Assembly (NCBI GenBank): GCA_023249795.1
Contig: JAHFBU010000030.1
Location: forward strand, 1-10,839
Origin: Syntrophaceae bacterium
GTDB lineage: Bacteria; Desulfobacterota; Syntrophia; Syntrophales; UBA5619
Direction of reading: 5' to 3'
Length of the DNA stretch: 10,839 bases
Shown piece after piece: positions 1 through 7,201 of this stretch (within the stretch, counting starts at the first letter, position 1; each line of letters begins with the position of its first letter). A program made the position numbers and the translations under genes. A model generated the notes under the pieces. That model did not search any database and was not told where the DNA came from. It was given only the letters and a program-made list of their open reading frames with translations.

Positions 1-1298
1 GTTTGCCGAACCACGGTAATGTATCCGCCCATGTCGCATTGACCGGGCAAACCGTGAATATCCCTGACGTCAACGATGCCGAGGGATTCGACTTTCAGGG
101 AACAAGAAATTTCGACGCCCAGACGGGATACCGCTCCAAATCCATGCTCGTGGTTCCCATGAAGAACCATGAGAATGATATCATCGGCGTTCTACAGTTG
201 CTCAATGCCCGGAATGAAGGACGCGACAAGGTCATTTCCTTCTCCGCGCCATGTCAGGAAATGACGGAGTCCCTCGCCTCCCAGGCGGCCGTGGCCCTTT
301 CTAACAGCCGCCTCATTCATGACCTCGAAGCCCTGATGGAATCCTTTATCCGCGCCATTGCGACGGCCATCGATGAAAAGTCGCCCTATACCGGAGGCCA
401 TGTAAAGCGCGTGGCGGGACTCTCCATGGAGATCGCGCGGAAAATCAACGACAAGAAGGACGGTCCCTATACAGATGTACTCTTTTCGGACGATCAGTTG
501 AAAGAACTGAATATCGCGGCTTGGCTCCATGACGTGGGAAAGGTGACAACACCCGAGTTTGTGGTTGACAAGGCGACGAAGCTGGAAACGATTTTTGACC
601 GGATCGGGCTTCTAAAGCTCCGTTTTGAATTGTGCGGACTGCAAGCCAGGATGGGAAAATCGAACCAGGGGGCGGCTCCGGAATCGGCACGGACAAAACA
701 GGTGGAGGAAATTGAAAACACCCTTCGGGAAGAATTCCATTTTTTGACAGAGGTCAATAACGGAAAGGAACGGATGTCGGATGAGATGATGGACAAGGTG
801 AGGGCCATCGCCGCAAAGACCTGCAATCTGGATGGGAAGATGGAGCCGCTTCTTTCAGCCGACGAGGCGGAAAACCTCAGCATCCGCCAGGGAACCCTGT
901 CCCCTAAGGAGAGGGAGATCATCCAGAATCACGCCCTGATGACTTACAAGATACTTTCCCAATTGCCGTTCCCCAAGAAGCTCAAGCGTGTTCCCGAATT
1001 CGCCGCTTCCCATCACGAGGCACCCAATGGGAAAGGCTATCCGAGGGGGCTGAGCGCCGCCCAGATCTCCCTCCAGTCCCGAATCCTGGCCCTTGCGGAC
1101 GTATTCGAGGCCCTGACCGCCAAGGACAGGCCCTACAAAAAGGGGAAAACGCTCTCCGAGACCATGCACGTCCTTGGGATGATGGTCAAAGAAGGGCACA
1201 TCGATCCGGACCTTTTTGCTCTTTTTCAGGGGGAAGGGCTGTATCTCGATTATGCTCGCCGGGAATTGAGTTCCCAGCAGATCGATTGCGTTGTCTAA
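1..1298 (+). CDS. GAF / HD-GYP domain protein, 5'-truncated (probable cyclic-di-GMP phosphodiesterase)
   Basis: The reading frame is open from nt 3 and ends with TAA at 1296-1298, leaving 431 residues; the true start lies upstream of the window. Residues about 1-105 look like the C-terminal half of a GAF sensor domain (the stretch around SMLVVPM and IIGVLQLLN). Then comes an HD-GYP domain: H133 in YTGGHVKRVA, the metal-binding HD at 176-177 in WLHDVGK, H310 in IIQNH, HHE at 337-339 and GYP at 345-347, followed by the helix DVFEALTAKDRPYK (366-379). HD-GYP enzymes hydrolyse the bacterial second messenger cyclic-di-GMP using a two- or three-iron centre. Two features are unusual: about 100 extra residues (195-295) sit between the HD and HHE motifs, and the usual HHExxDGxGYP has N in place of D. 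The metal ligands look intact, so activity is likely. The ligand sensed by the GAF domain is unknown. Confidence 0.93.
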   Translation, partial: LPNHGNVSAHVALTGQTVNIPDVNDAEGFDFQGTRNFDAQTGYRSKSMLVVPMKNHENDIIGVLQLLNARNEGRDKVISFSAPCQEMTESLASQAAVALSNSRLIHDLEALMESFIRAIATAIDEKSPYTGGHVKRVAGLSMEIARKINDKKDGPYTDVLFSDDQLKELNIAAWLHDVGKVTTPEFVVDKATKLETIFDRIGLLKLRFELCGLQARMGKSNQGAAPESARTKQVEEIENTLREEFHFLTEVNNGKERMSDEMMDKVRAIAAKTCNLDGKMEPLLSADEAENLSIRQGTLSPKEREIIQNHALMTYKILSQLPFPKKLKRVPEFAASHHEAPNGKGYPRGLSAAQISLQSRILALADVFEALTAKDRPYKKGKTLSETMHVLGMMVKEGHIDPDLFALFQGEGLYLDYARRELSSQQIDCVV

Positions 1299-1311
1299 AA
1301 TTCGGCATCGC

Positions 1312-1329
1312 CACAGCGACCACGCTGTG
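1312..1329. terminator. Perfect hairpin between convergent genes, possible bidirectional terminator
   Basis: CACAGCG (1312-1318) and CGCTGTG (1323-1329) form a perfect 7-bp stem with a 4-nt loop. It sits 13 nt after the stop of the HD-GYP gene and 28 nt beyond the stop of the convergent protease gene. A second weak hairpin, GCGG/CCGC, follows near 1344-1358. Neither strand has a proper T tract, so this is a weaker candidate than a classic intrinsic terminator. The call rests mostly on its position between two convergent stops. Confidence 0.35.
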
Positions 1330-1357
1330 AACCCCCGGATTCCGCGGCTGCGAACCG

Positions 1358-2818
1358 CTACCCTCTTTGATTTCGCTCTTTTTCGGGCGGCTTGGGCGAG
1401 ACTCCTTCAGGACGCCCCTTCGGCGACAGCGAATCGATCTCTTTCTTGATCGCGCTCCATTTCGGATCGCCCGGGGGAATATCCTTCAGGGCGGCATTCA
1501 GGTGAAAGAGGGCGCTGTCTGTTTTCCCCTTCATTTTGAAATAGCGACCGAAGTAGAAGTGTGAATCTCCCGCCCGTTCTGTCTTCCCGTAAAGCATCGC
1601 CAGGTCGTACAAGATTTCCGGATCGTCCGGTCGTTTCGCCTCCATTTTTTTATACAGAAGCAGTGCGCCGGACACATCACCGATCGCCGCAAGCGTTTTT
1701 CCAAGATAGAGATTGGAGTCCAAGTCGTTTTCCCGGAGCGCAACTGCGCGGCGGAGATTCCGGGCGGCATCATCGAATTGCCCGAGCTTGAACAGGACAA
1801 TCCCGAGGTCGCGGAGTATATCCGGATCGTCCGGTGCGAGGCTAAGCGCCTTCCGGAAATGTTCGAGCGCTTCCCGGGTCATCCCCAGCCTGTCCTCGGT
1901 TACGGCCAGACCATAGAGGAGATTCGGATCTTCAGGATGCTCCTTCAACTCCTTTTGAAAATAGGCAAGACCGGCATCCGGGGCCTTTGAATCAAGGAGC
2001 AGGAGGACCTGTATCCGTTTCAACTCCCCAAGGATATCATCAGCTCCGCCGCCGCGTTGGTATTTGGTTTGAAGCAGGGCATCGATGTAATGGCTTCTTT
2101 CGTCGGTTCCCGGATGGGTGAGAAAATAAGAAGGGATGGTGTTGGAGTAAAATTCAAATCGTCTCATGATTTTCAGAAAATCAAGCATGGACTTTCCATC
2201 ATACCCCGCGGCAACGAGGTAAGCCAAACCCGTCCGGTCGGCCGCTTCTTCATGTTCTCGACTGTACTGCAAGGAGAGGGCTGTCGCCGCCGCCGTGGAA
2301 AAAGTGGCCACCGCCGAGGTGAGATCCCCGCCGCCTCCCAAAAAAGCACCGGCGAGCACGGCCGCCAATGTGGAGATGCTGAGTTTCGTCGACCTGTCAA
2401 CCAATTCCGCAATGTGCCGACCGTTGACATGCGCAATTTCATGGGCTAGGACGCCGGCAAGCTCCGCCTCATTTTCGACAAGGTTAATCAGCCCCTGATT
2501 CACATAAACATATCCTCCCGGCGTTGCAAATGCGTTGATCGCGGAACTCCGGATAATGAAGAATTGAAAATCAAACGGCGCCTTTTCGCCGACGGCGAGA
2601 ACCCGCTCACCCAGACGCGTAAGGTAACTGTTGGCCTGCTCGTTCTGCACGAGAAACTGCCCAGTCTTAAGTTTTTCGTTGAACTCCCTTCCCAGCTTCT
2701 TTTCATCCTCGATCGTGAAGGATGCGCCGGCCACCCCCGGTAAGATGCAGAGCACAAGAAACAGATAGAGCAGTACCCATCTCCCGCAGTCTTTCGATAA
2801 AAACCGTCTCATATGCAA
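1358..2818 (-). CDS. Secreted M48-family zinc metalloprotease with C-terminal TPR repeats (BepA-like)
   Basis: A 486-residue protein. The N-terminus is a signal peptide: basic MHMRRFLSKD, a hydrophobic core at about 14-27, and an AGA cleavage site near 30-32 with no lipobox, so it should be exported and periplasmic. The peptidase domain carries HEIAH (126-130), giving two zinc ligands and the catalytic glutamate. The likely third ligand is E190 in the E-x-x-A-D motif, and a fourth conserved His lies in THPGTDER (H235), as in E. coli BepA. The middle has a hydrophobic Ala/Gly-rich stretch (150-182). Residues about 298-445 hold at least four TPR units with repeated A-L-x-x-Y/F patterns, and the tail is Pro/Lys-rich. 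The family degrades or helps assemble outer-membrane proteins such as LptD and BamA; that role is inferred here. The start could be TTG at 2818 (GAGG six nt upstream) or ATG at 2812 (12 nt downstream of GAGG). Confidence 0.93.
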   Translation of the reverse strand: MHMRRFLSKDCGRWVLLYLFLVLCILPGVAGASFTIEDEKKLGREFNEKLKTGQFLVQNEQANSYLTRLGERVLAVGEKAPFDFQFFIIRSSAINAFATPGGYVYVNQGLINLVENEAELAGVLAHEIAHVNGRHIAELVDRSTKLSISTLAAVLAGAFLGGGGDLTSAVATFSTAAATALSLQYSREHEEAADRTGLAYLVAAGYDGKSMLDFLKIMRRFEFYSNTIPSYFLTHPGTDERSHYIDALLQTKYQRGGGADDILGELKRIQVLLLLDSKAPDAGLAYFQKELKEHPEDPNLLYGLAVTEDRLGMTREALEHFRKALSLAPDDPDILRDLGIVLFKLGQFDDAARNLRRAVALRENDLDSNLYLGKTLAAIGDVSGALLLYKKMEAKRPDDPEILYDLAMLYGKTERAGDSHFYFGRYFKMKGKTDSALFHLNAALKDIPPGDPKWSAIKKEIDSLSPKGRPEGVSPKPPEKERNQRG

Positions 2819-2863
2819 AGCGAACCTCTTGTCCTTTTCCCGTTTCTTGCAGCCTTTGGTTTC

Positions 2864-2892
2864 ATCTTATCCTTTTTACACGATCTGTTCAA
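2864..2892 (-). promoter_or_regulatory. Sigma-70-type promoter of the M48-TPR protease gene
   Basis: Read on the minus strand: -35 TTGAAC (2892-2887), a 17-nt spacer, and -10 TAAGAT (2869-2864). Each box matches the consensus at four of six positions. Transcription would begin near 2857, about 40 nt before the start codon. It lies back to back with the likely cmk promoter. Confidence 0.5.
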
Positions 2893-2919
2893 CATATTCC
2901 GGCCCAGCCCATCGCGTAC

Positions 2920-2948
2920 TTGTTCGAGAGAAATCCGTGTGGTATAGA
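2920..2948 (+). promoter_or_regulatory. Sigma-70-type promoter of cmk
   Basis: -35 TTGTTC (2920-2925), a 17-nt spacer, and -10 TATAGA (2943-2948). Predicted transcription start is near 2955, leaving a leader of about 20 nt that carries the ribosome-binding site GGGAGGA (2964-2970). The -35 box is weak (three of six), so confidence is moderate. Confidence 0.42.
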
Positions 2949-2973
2949 ACCGTCGAAAACTCCGGGAGGAATA

Positions 2974-3651
2974 TTGAAAAAAGGAATGGTTATCACGATT
3001 GACGGTCCGGCGGGGGCCGGTAAGAGCACGGTCAGCAAGCTCCTTGCGTCGCGGCTTTCCTTTGTCTGTCTGGATACCGGTGCGCTTTACCGGGCCGCGG
3101 CGTACCAGTTGAAACGTGAGGGGTGGAACGGGGCGATAGAAGATATTGCTGATCCGGGACGGGCGCTGAAAGTATCGCTCAAGCATGACGAAGGACGCGT
3201 CCGGGTTATGGTTGACGGCGAGGAAGTCTCGGAGAAGATCCGGACCGAGGAGATCGGCCTTCTGGCGTCGAGAATATCCGCGGTACCAAAGATTCGGGAA
3301 AAGCTCCTCCCTGTGCAGCGGGAGATGGCTGAATTCGGAGGGGTTGTCGCGGAAGGACGCGATATGGGGACGGTTGTTTTTCCGGATGCCGACGTTAAGT
3401 TTTTCCTTGATGCGTCGGCGGAAGAAAGGGCAAAACGACGATATATGGAGATGACCGCCAAGGGTGAACAGGTCAACCGCACGGATATCAAAAATGATCT
3501 TCTTCTTCGGGACCGTCAGGACCGCGAGCGTCCCATTGCTCCGCTCGTCATCCCCGCGGGAGCCGTCGTCGTCGATTCATCGAATCTGTCCATACCGCAA
3601 GTCATCGATTTCATGATATCCGTTATAGAGCGTGCCTGTCCGCTCCGATAA
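2974..3651 (+). CDS. cmk: Cytidylate kinase
   Basis: A 225-residue cytosolic kinase that phosphorylates CMP/dCMP with ATP, supplying CDP and dCDP. The P-loop GPAGAGKS is at residues 11-18. The family motif LDTGALYRA is at 33-41, and GRDMGT at 128-133 precedes VVFPDADVKFFLDA. The RDRQDRER segment supplies lid arginines, and the CMP-binding insert lies around 80-116 (VDGEEVSEKIR to KLLPVQR). Length fits the family's usual 220-230 residues. The frame is open far upstream, but homology begins here. TTG at 2974 sits 3-4 nt after GGGAGGA (2964-2970) and gives the usual N-terminus MKKGMVITIDG. The alternative ATG at 2986 is too far from that site. It is followed 92 nt later by rpsA, a widely conserved pairing. 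Confidence 0.96.
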   Translation: MKKGMVITIDGPAGAGKSTVSKLLASRLSFVCLDTGALYRAAAYQLKREGWNGAIEDIADPGRALKVSLKHDEGRVRVMVDGEEVSEKIRTEEIGLLASRISAVPKIREKLLPVQREMAEFGGVVAEGRDMGTVVFPDADVKFFLDASAEERAKRRYMEMTAKGEQVNRTDIKNDLLLRDRQDRERPIAPLVIPAGAVVVDSSNLSIPQVIDFMISVIERACPLR

Positions 3652-3657
3652 TGTTTT

Positions 3658-3685
3658 TTGCCTGAATTCACTTGATATTTATAAA
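3658..3685 (+). promoter_or_regulatory. Possible separate promoter of rpsA
   Basis: -35 TTGCCT (3658-3663), a 16-nt spacer and -10 TATAAA (3680-3685, five of six consensus positions), starting just after the cmk stop. Transcription would begin near 3692, giving a leader of about 50 nt before the rpsA ATG. The 92-nt AT-richer gap contrasts with the GC-rich coding sequence on either side, which supports a regulatory role. rpsA having its own promoter as well as readthrough from cmk matches what is known in enterobacteria. Confidence 0.45.
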
Positions 3686-3743
3686 TCGGTGTGTTAGTCA
3701 CTCGCAAGATCAGATTACAAAACTTTCAGGGGGTGTTGGTTTA

Positions 3744-5513
3744 ATGGGTAACGATGATAACTTAATCTCAAATCAGGATGCAAACAGCGAAGTCGGTAAA
3801 GAAGGGATGGACGAAATAACGGATGATTCGGCGCAGGGTAAAGAAGAGAGTCTCGGCTTCAAGGAGCTTTACGAACAGAGCCTGCAATCCGTTCAAATGG
3901 GTGGTGTTTTAACCGGCAGGGTGGTGCAGATCAACGCGGACACCGTTATGGTGGATGTCGGATGGAAGACAGAGGGGTATATTCCGGCCAGAGAACTGCG
4001 CGATGATAAAGGTAATATTGCCATCAACGTCGGGGATGAGATCGAGGTGCTTGTGGATCGCCGCGATCAGGACGGCAATCTTGTCCTTTCAAGAGATAAA
4101 GCCGCCAAAATAAAAATTTGGGATGATGTGAAGGTTGCCTGCGAGAACAATACCCCCGTTCAAGGAACCGTCATTGAAAGGGTCAAAGGTGGACTTTCAG
4201 TGGATATCGGCATTCCCGCATTCCTTCCCGGATCTCAGGTGGATATCCGGCCGGTCAGAGATCTGGACCGGTACGTCGGCCAATCCTTTCCGTTCAATGT
4301 TTTGAAATACGATCGAAAGAGAAATAATGTCGTTTTGTCACGACGAACCATTCTGGAGAAGGAGAGAGAGGCTGAAAAGTTCGATACCCTGAAGAATATC
4401 GAAGAGGGAAAGATTATTGAGGGGGTGATCAAAAATATCACCGACTACGGTCTCTTCATCGATCTGGGCGGTATCGACGGACTGCTTCATGTGACCGACA
4501 TTTCATGGGGTCGGATCACGCGCCCCTCCGACCATTTCTCCAAGGGTGAAAGAATCCGGGTCAAGGTGCTTTCATTCGACCGGGAGAAGGAACGGGTTGC
4601 CCTGGGTCTCAAGCAATTGGCGATGAATCCATGGGAATCGATCAAAGACAAGTACCCCATCCATTCCGTCGTCGAGGGTCGGGTCGTGAATCTGACCGAC
4701 TATGGGGTTTTTGTTGAACTCGAGACCGGGGTCGAAGGACTGATCCATGTGTCGGAAATGTTCTGGACGCGGGAAATCAAACACCCCTCCAAGGTGCTGT
4801 CGATCGGCCAGATTGTAAACGTCATGATTCTGGACATCAACATCGAAACCAAGCGCATATCCCTGGGGCTAAAGCAGACCACCACCAACCCCTGGGAGAC
4901 GCTCAAAATAAAGTATCCGGAAGGAACCATCATTAAAGGATTGATCCGAAACGTCACCAATTTCGGGATTTTCGTGGGTGTGGAAGAGGGGATTGACGGC
5001 CTTATCCACATGTCCGACATTTCCTGGAAGCAGCGGGTGAAACATCCGTCCGAGATGTTCAAGAAAGGCCAGGAAATTGAGGTGATGGTCCTGAACATCG
5101 ACGTCGAACACGAAAAGTTTTCCCTGGGGCTCAAACAGATCGAGAAGAACCCGTGGGAGGAGTTGAGCGAGCGGTATCCCGCCGGAGCGGTCGTTTCGGG
5201 CAAGGTGACCAACATAACCGATTTCGGAATTTTCGTTGAAATTGAAGAGGGGATTGAGGGGCTTGTTCATATCTCCGAATTGAGTTCCCGGCGCGTCAAA
5301 TCTTCCTCGGAATTGTTCGCGGTGGGCGACTCCGTATCCGCCGCCGTCAAAAACGTCGATCCGAAGAGCCGGAAGATACGCCTGAGCATCAAGGACCTGG
5401 AGACCAGTACGGAAGAAAACCCCGTTCATCAATACATCAACAACCGGGAGAATGTCGGCTCAAGCATGAGCAAAGCCTTGGCTGACATGAAGATCGTGGA
5501 TGCCGAAGAATGA
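3744..5513 (+). CDS. rpsA: 30S ribosomal protein S1, six S1 domains
   Basis: A 589-residue protein with six tandem S1 (OB-fold) RNA-binding domains, at residues roughly 52-125, 139-201, 226-293, 306-378, 391-463 and 478-551. Domains 3-6 are close repeats with the signature G-x-V/I-x-N-x-T-D/N-x-G-x-F-V, then G-L-I/V-H-x-S/T-x-I/M, ending in LGLKQ. S1 binds the small ribosomal subunit (domains 1-2 dock on the ribosome) and holds mRNA for initiation, especially mRNAs with weak ribosome-binding sites. The first ~45 residues are acidic and polar. The frame is open 24 codons further up, but ATG 3744 has AGGGGG at 3728-3733, 10 nt away, and the upstream extension shows no S1-like sequence. It follows cmk and is followed 36 nt later by sppA. 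Confidence 0.97.
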   Translation: MGNDDNLISNQDANSEVGKEGMDEITDDSAQGKEESLGFKELYEQSLQSVQMGGVLTGRVVQINADTVMVDVGWKTEGYIPARELRDDKGNIAINVGDEIEVLVDRRDQDGNLVLSRDKAAKIKIWDDVKVACENNTPVQGTVIERVKGGLSVDIGIPAFLPGSQVDIRPVRDLDRYVGQSFPFNVLKYDRKRNNVVLSRRTILEKEREAEKFDTLKNIEEGKIIEGVIKNITDYGLFIDLGGIDGLLHVTDISWGRITRPSDHFSKGERIRVKVLSFDREKERVALGLKQLAMNPWESIKDKYPIHSVVEGRVVNLTDYGVFVELETGVEGLIHVSEMFWTREIKHPSKVLSIGQIVNVMILDINIETKRISLGLKQTTTNPWETLKIKYPEGTIIKGLIRNVTNFGIFVGVEEGIDGLIHMSDISWKQRVKHPSEMFKKGQEIEVMVLNIDVEHEKFSLGLKQIEKNPWEELSERYPAGAVVSGKVTNITDFGIFVEIEEGIEGLVHISELSSRRVKSSSELFAVGDSVSAAVKNVDPKSRKIRLSIKDLETSTEENPVHQYINNRENVGSSMSKALADMKIVDAEE

Positions 5514-5549
5514 CGAAGCCGTCAGGGACATTTCTTTCGAGATAGCCCT

Positions 5550-6434
5550 ATGAGAAGACACCCGATAATTCTTGGCCTGTGCCTTTTGACTTTGATCGGG
5601 ATCGTCTTCTTTGTCGTGATTTACGGATTGGGCCTCTTCCGGGGAGAGAATCCGTTAAGCTTCGGCGAGAAAGTCGGCGTGATCCCGATAGAAGGGGTTA
5701 TCGGCGACTCCGAAGAGATCATTGATCGGATCAACGAATTCGCAGATGACGATGGCATCGGAGCGGTTGTCTTAAGAATCGATACGCCGGGCGGAAGCGT
5801 GGCACCGTCTCAGGAGATTTACGATGCCGTCCGGGAGCTTCGCAAAAAGAAGAAGGTCGTGGTCTCAATGGGATCGGTTGCGGCGTCCGGCGGTTACCTG
5901 ATTGCCGTCGCGGCTGACCGCATTGTTGCCAACCCCGGAACCATCACCGGCAGCATCTCCGCGATCATGCACCATGCCAATGTCGAAGAGCTTCTAAAGA
6001 AGGTGGGCGTCCGCTCATCCGTAATCAAAAGCGGAAAGTTCAAGGATATCGGTTCTCCCGTACGTGAAATGACGGCGGAGGAGCGGGCCCTGATCCAGGG
6101 AATCGTGGACGACATCTACGATCAATTCGTCAAAACCGTTTCCGAAAACCGTAAAATCCCGTTGTCGAAAGTCGTCCGACTGGCGGATGGAAGGATTTTC
6201 ACCGGCAGACAGGCGAAGGCGCTGGGTTTGGTCGATGAACTCGGCGGCCTTCAGGATGCCGTTCTCCTGGCGGGCCGGTTGTCGGGCATGAAGGGGAAAC
6301 CCGTCGTCGTCCACGCAATGAAGAAAAAGACAACCCTCTGGAAGTATTTGATGCAGAATATGACGTCCGTCATATCGGAGGAAATCGGGAGAACCTCAGC
6401 GGAGCTGCAGGGGGCGCAATATCTCCTGCAATAG
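5550..6434 (+). CDS. sppA: Signal peptide peptidase SppA (short, single-domain type)
   Basis: A 294-residue inner-membrane serine protease that degrades signal peptides left in the membrane after secretion. Residues 6-30 form an N-terminal transmembrane helix, then the peptidase S49 domain faces the periplasm. Seen motifs: VGVIPIEGVI (42-51), LRIDTPGGSV (75-84), the nucleophile S113 in SVAASGGYLIA, PGTITGSI (129-136), and the probable general base K165 in SGKFKDIGSP. The 52-residue Ser-Lys spacing matches Bacillus-type SppA, which acts as a ring of single-domain subunits, unlike the double-length E. coli enzyme. The ribosome-binding site is poor (only GAG-like bases before ATG 5550). With the short 36-nt gap, this suggests translation helped by the upstream rpsA and cotranscription. 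Confidence 0.94.
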   Translation: MRRHPIILGLCLLTLIGIVFFVVIYGLGLFRGENPLSFGEKVGVIPIEGVIGDSEEIIDRINEFADDDGIGAVVLRIDTPGGSVAPSQEIYDAVRELRKKKKVVVSMGSVAASGGYLIAVAADRIVANPGTITGSISAIMHHANVEELLKKVGVRSSVIKSGKFKDIGSPVREMTAEERALIQGIVDDIYDQFVKTVSENRKIPLSKVVRLADGRIFTGRQAKALGLVDELGGLQDAVLLAGRLSGMKGKPVVVHAMKKKTTLWKYLMQNMTSVISEEIGRTSAELQGAQYLLQ

Positions 6435-6440
6435 CGGCTC

Positions 6441-6479
6441 GCGGACCCGGACGCCCTTTATTTTCCGCGTACGGGTCGC
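6441..6479. terminator. Imperfect hairpin between convergent sppA and the mini-sigma gene
   Basis: GCGgACCCG (6441-6449) pairs with CGGGTCGC (6472-6479) with one bulged G. After a G/A mismatch, ACG (6451-6453) pairs with CGT (6468-6470), giving about 11 bp in all around a 14-nt loop. It starts 6 nt after the sppA stop and ends 15 nt from the convergent stop, the right place for a shared terminator. No T tract follows on the plus strand, so function is uncertain. Confidence 0.35.
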
Positions 6480-6494
6480 TCCACGGAATGTCCG

Positions 6495-6779
6495 TCAGAT
6501 CATATCCCATTCACTGTTCGGTGATGCAAAATCCCGGAGTTGATCCCTTCTTTTCTTGTGCTGTAATTTTTTCAGTGCCTTCGCTTCGATCTGCCTGATC
6601 CGCTCACGCGTTACGCCCATCATTTCGCCGACCTCTTCCAGCGTGAAGGGGCCGAAGTTGCACGCAACCCATGTACAGTTGAACAATGATTCATTCTTCA
6701 GACGCCACTCGCACGTTTCATCCAGGCAGGCTTCCATGATAAAAACGCCTTTTTTCCGGCACTTGTAAGTATTTTGCAA
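6495..6779 (-). CDS. Free-standing sigma-70 region 4.2-like DNA-binding protein with Cys-rich N-terminus
   Basis: A 94-residue protein. Residues 45-84 are nearly a primary sigma factor region 4.2: FTLEEVGEMMGVTRERIRQI followed by EAKALKKLQHKKR, the helix-turn-helix that reads the -35 box in RpoD. Regions 1-3 and the core-binding region 2 are absent, so it cannot act alone as a sigma factor. The N-terminal half has five cysteines (7, 18, 23, 35, 40), including two CX4C motifs (18-23 and 35-40), which could bind zinc or an Fe-S cluster or act as a redox switch. The start is TTG at 6779: it has AAGGAGA (6794-6788) 8 nt upstream. A longer TTG start at 6818 would lie inside the -10 box, and ATG at 6737 has only a weak ribosome-binding site. 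It probably acts as a transcription regulator; its target is unknown. It is convergent with sppA and downstream of the Grx/FTR operon. Confidence 0.82.
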   Translation of the reverse strand: MQNTYKCRKKGVFIMEACLDETCEWRLKNESLFNCTWVACNFGPFTLEEVGEMMGVTRERIRQIEAKALKKLQHKKRRDQLRDFASPNSEWDMI

Positions 6780-6787
6780 GCCGATGA

Positions 6788-6794
6788 TCTCCTT
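6788..6794 (-). promoter_or_regulatory. Strong Shine-Dalgarno site fixing the TTG start of the mini-sigma gene
   Basis: On the minus strand AAGGAGA lies 8 nt before TTG 6779-6777. It is among the strongest ribosome-binding sites in the window and decides between three possible in-frame starts. Confidence 0.75.
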
Positions 6795-6817
6795 TTTTTT
6801 ACCGATTGATTGTACCA

Positions 6818-6846
6818 AAGATATGGAGCCGTTCGCAATTTGTCAA
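6818..6846 (-). promoter_or_regulatory. Vegetative promoter of the mini-sigma gene
   Basis: On the minus strand: perfect -35 TTGACA (6846-6841), ideal 17-nt spacer, -10 TATCTT (6823-6818, four of six). Transcription would begin near 6811, leaving a leader of about 30 nt that contains the AAGGAGA site. It gives the gene expression independent of the Grx/FTR operon upstream. Confidence 0.62.
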
Positions 6847-6868
6847 TGACAATAATCGAATACTTGTA

Positions 6869-7201
6869 TTAATAACGAATCTTCTCAGGCGGCCTTCGCT
6901 CCGGCACCGTGATGTTTTCCGCCCCGTCCTCGTTCCACGAAGGCGACACATAGAGGCCGCAAAAACAACGGCCGTACTCCCGGACATCCTCGGCGCGATA
7001 GGCGCATGGGCATGTGATGTCCCGATCCCATTCGCGATCTCCGGAGGCCAGGCGGCAGGGACAGCACATGTAGCCATAGCGTTCGCGGTTGGTGAGAAGG
7101 CCATCCAGCAGATCAAAGACCATTTCCCGATTCGGGCTGAAGGAATAGCCCAGGGGCTCCTGAATCTTCCGAAGCATCTCGTAGAGCTGCTGGGCCGTCA
7201 T
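6869..7201 (-). CDS. Ferredoxin-thioredoxin reductase-like catalytic subunit (ferredoxin:disulfide reductase family)
   Basis: A 110-residue protein with the three paired-cysteine motifs of the FTR catalytic chain: CPC (47-49), CPC (64-66) and CFC (79-81). By analogy with the cyanobacterial enzyme, C47, C64, C66 and C79 would hold the 4Fe-4S cluster, and C49 with C81 would form the active disulfide next to it. An extra cysteine (C46) precedes the first motif. Spacing between motifs is 14 and 12 residues rather than the plant/cyanobacterial 16 and 8, as in anaerobic bacteria and archaea that have the catalytic chain but no variable chain; no variable-chain gene is seen nearby. It would take electrons one at a time from ferredoxin or a similar donor and reduce a disulfide. 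Its ATG overlaps the glutaredoxin stop (ATGA), so the two are translationally coupled and the glutaredoxin is its likely partner. Confidence 0.9.
   Translation of the reverse strand: MTAQQLYEMLRKIQEPLGYSFSPNREMVFDLLDGLLTNRERYGYMCCPCRLASGDREWDRDITCPCAYRAEDVREYGRCFCGLYVSPSWNEDGAENITVPERRPPEKIRY

Noticed and set aside
2722..2973. 84-codon N-terminal extension of cytidylate kinase in the open frame
   Set aside because: It overlaps the protease start and both promoters, shows no homology to the family, and the ribosome-binding site lies just before TTG 2974.
4419..5395. Internal direct repeats in rpsA DNA
   Set aside because: They are the repeated S1 domains of the protein, normal for this family.
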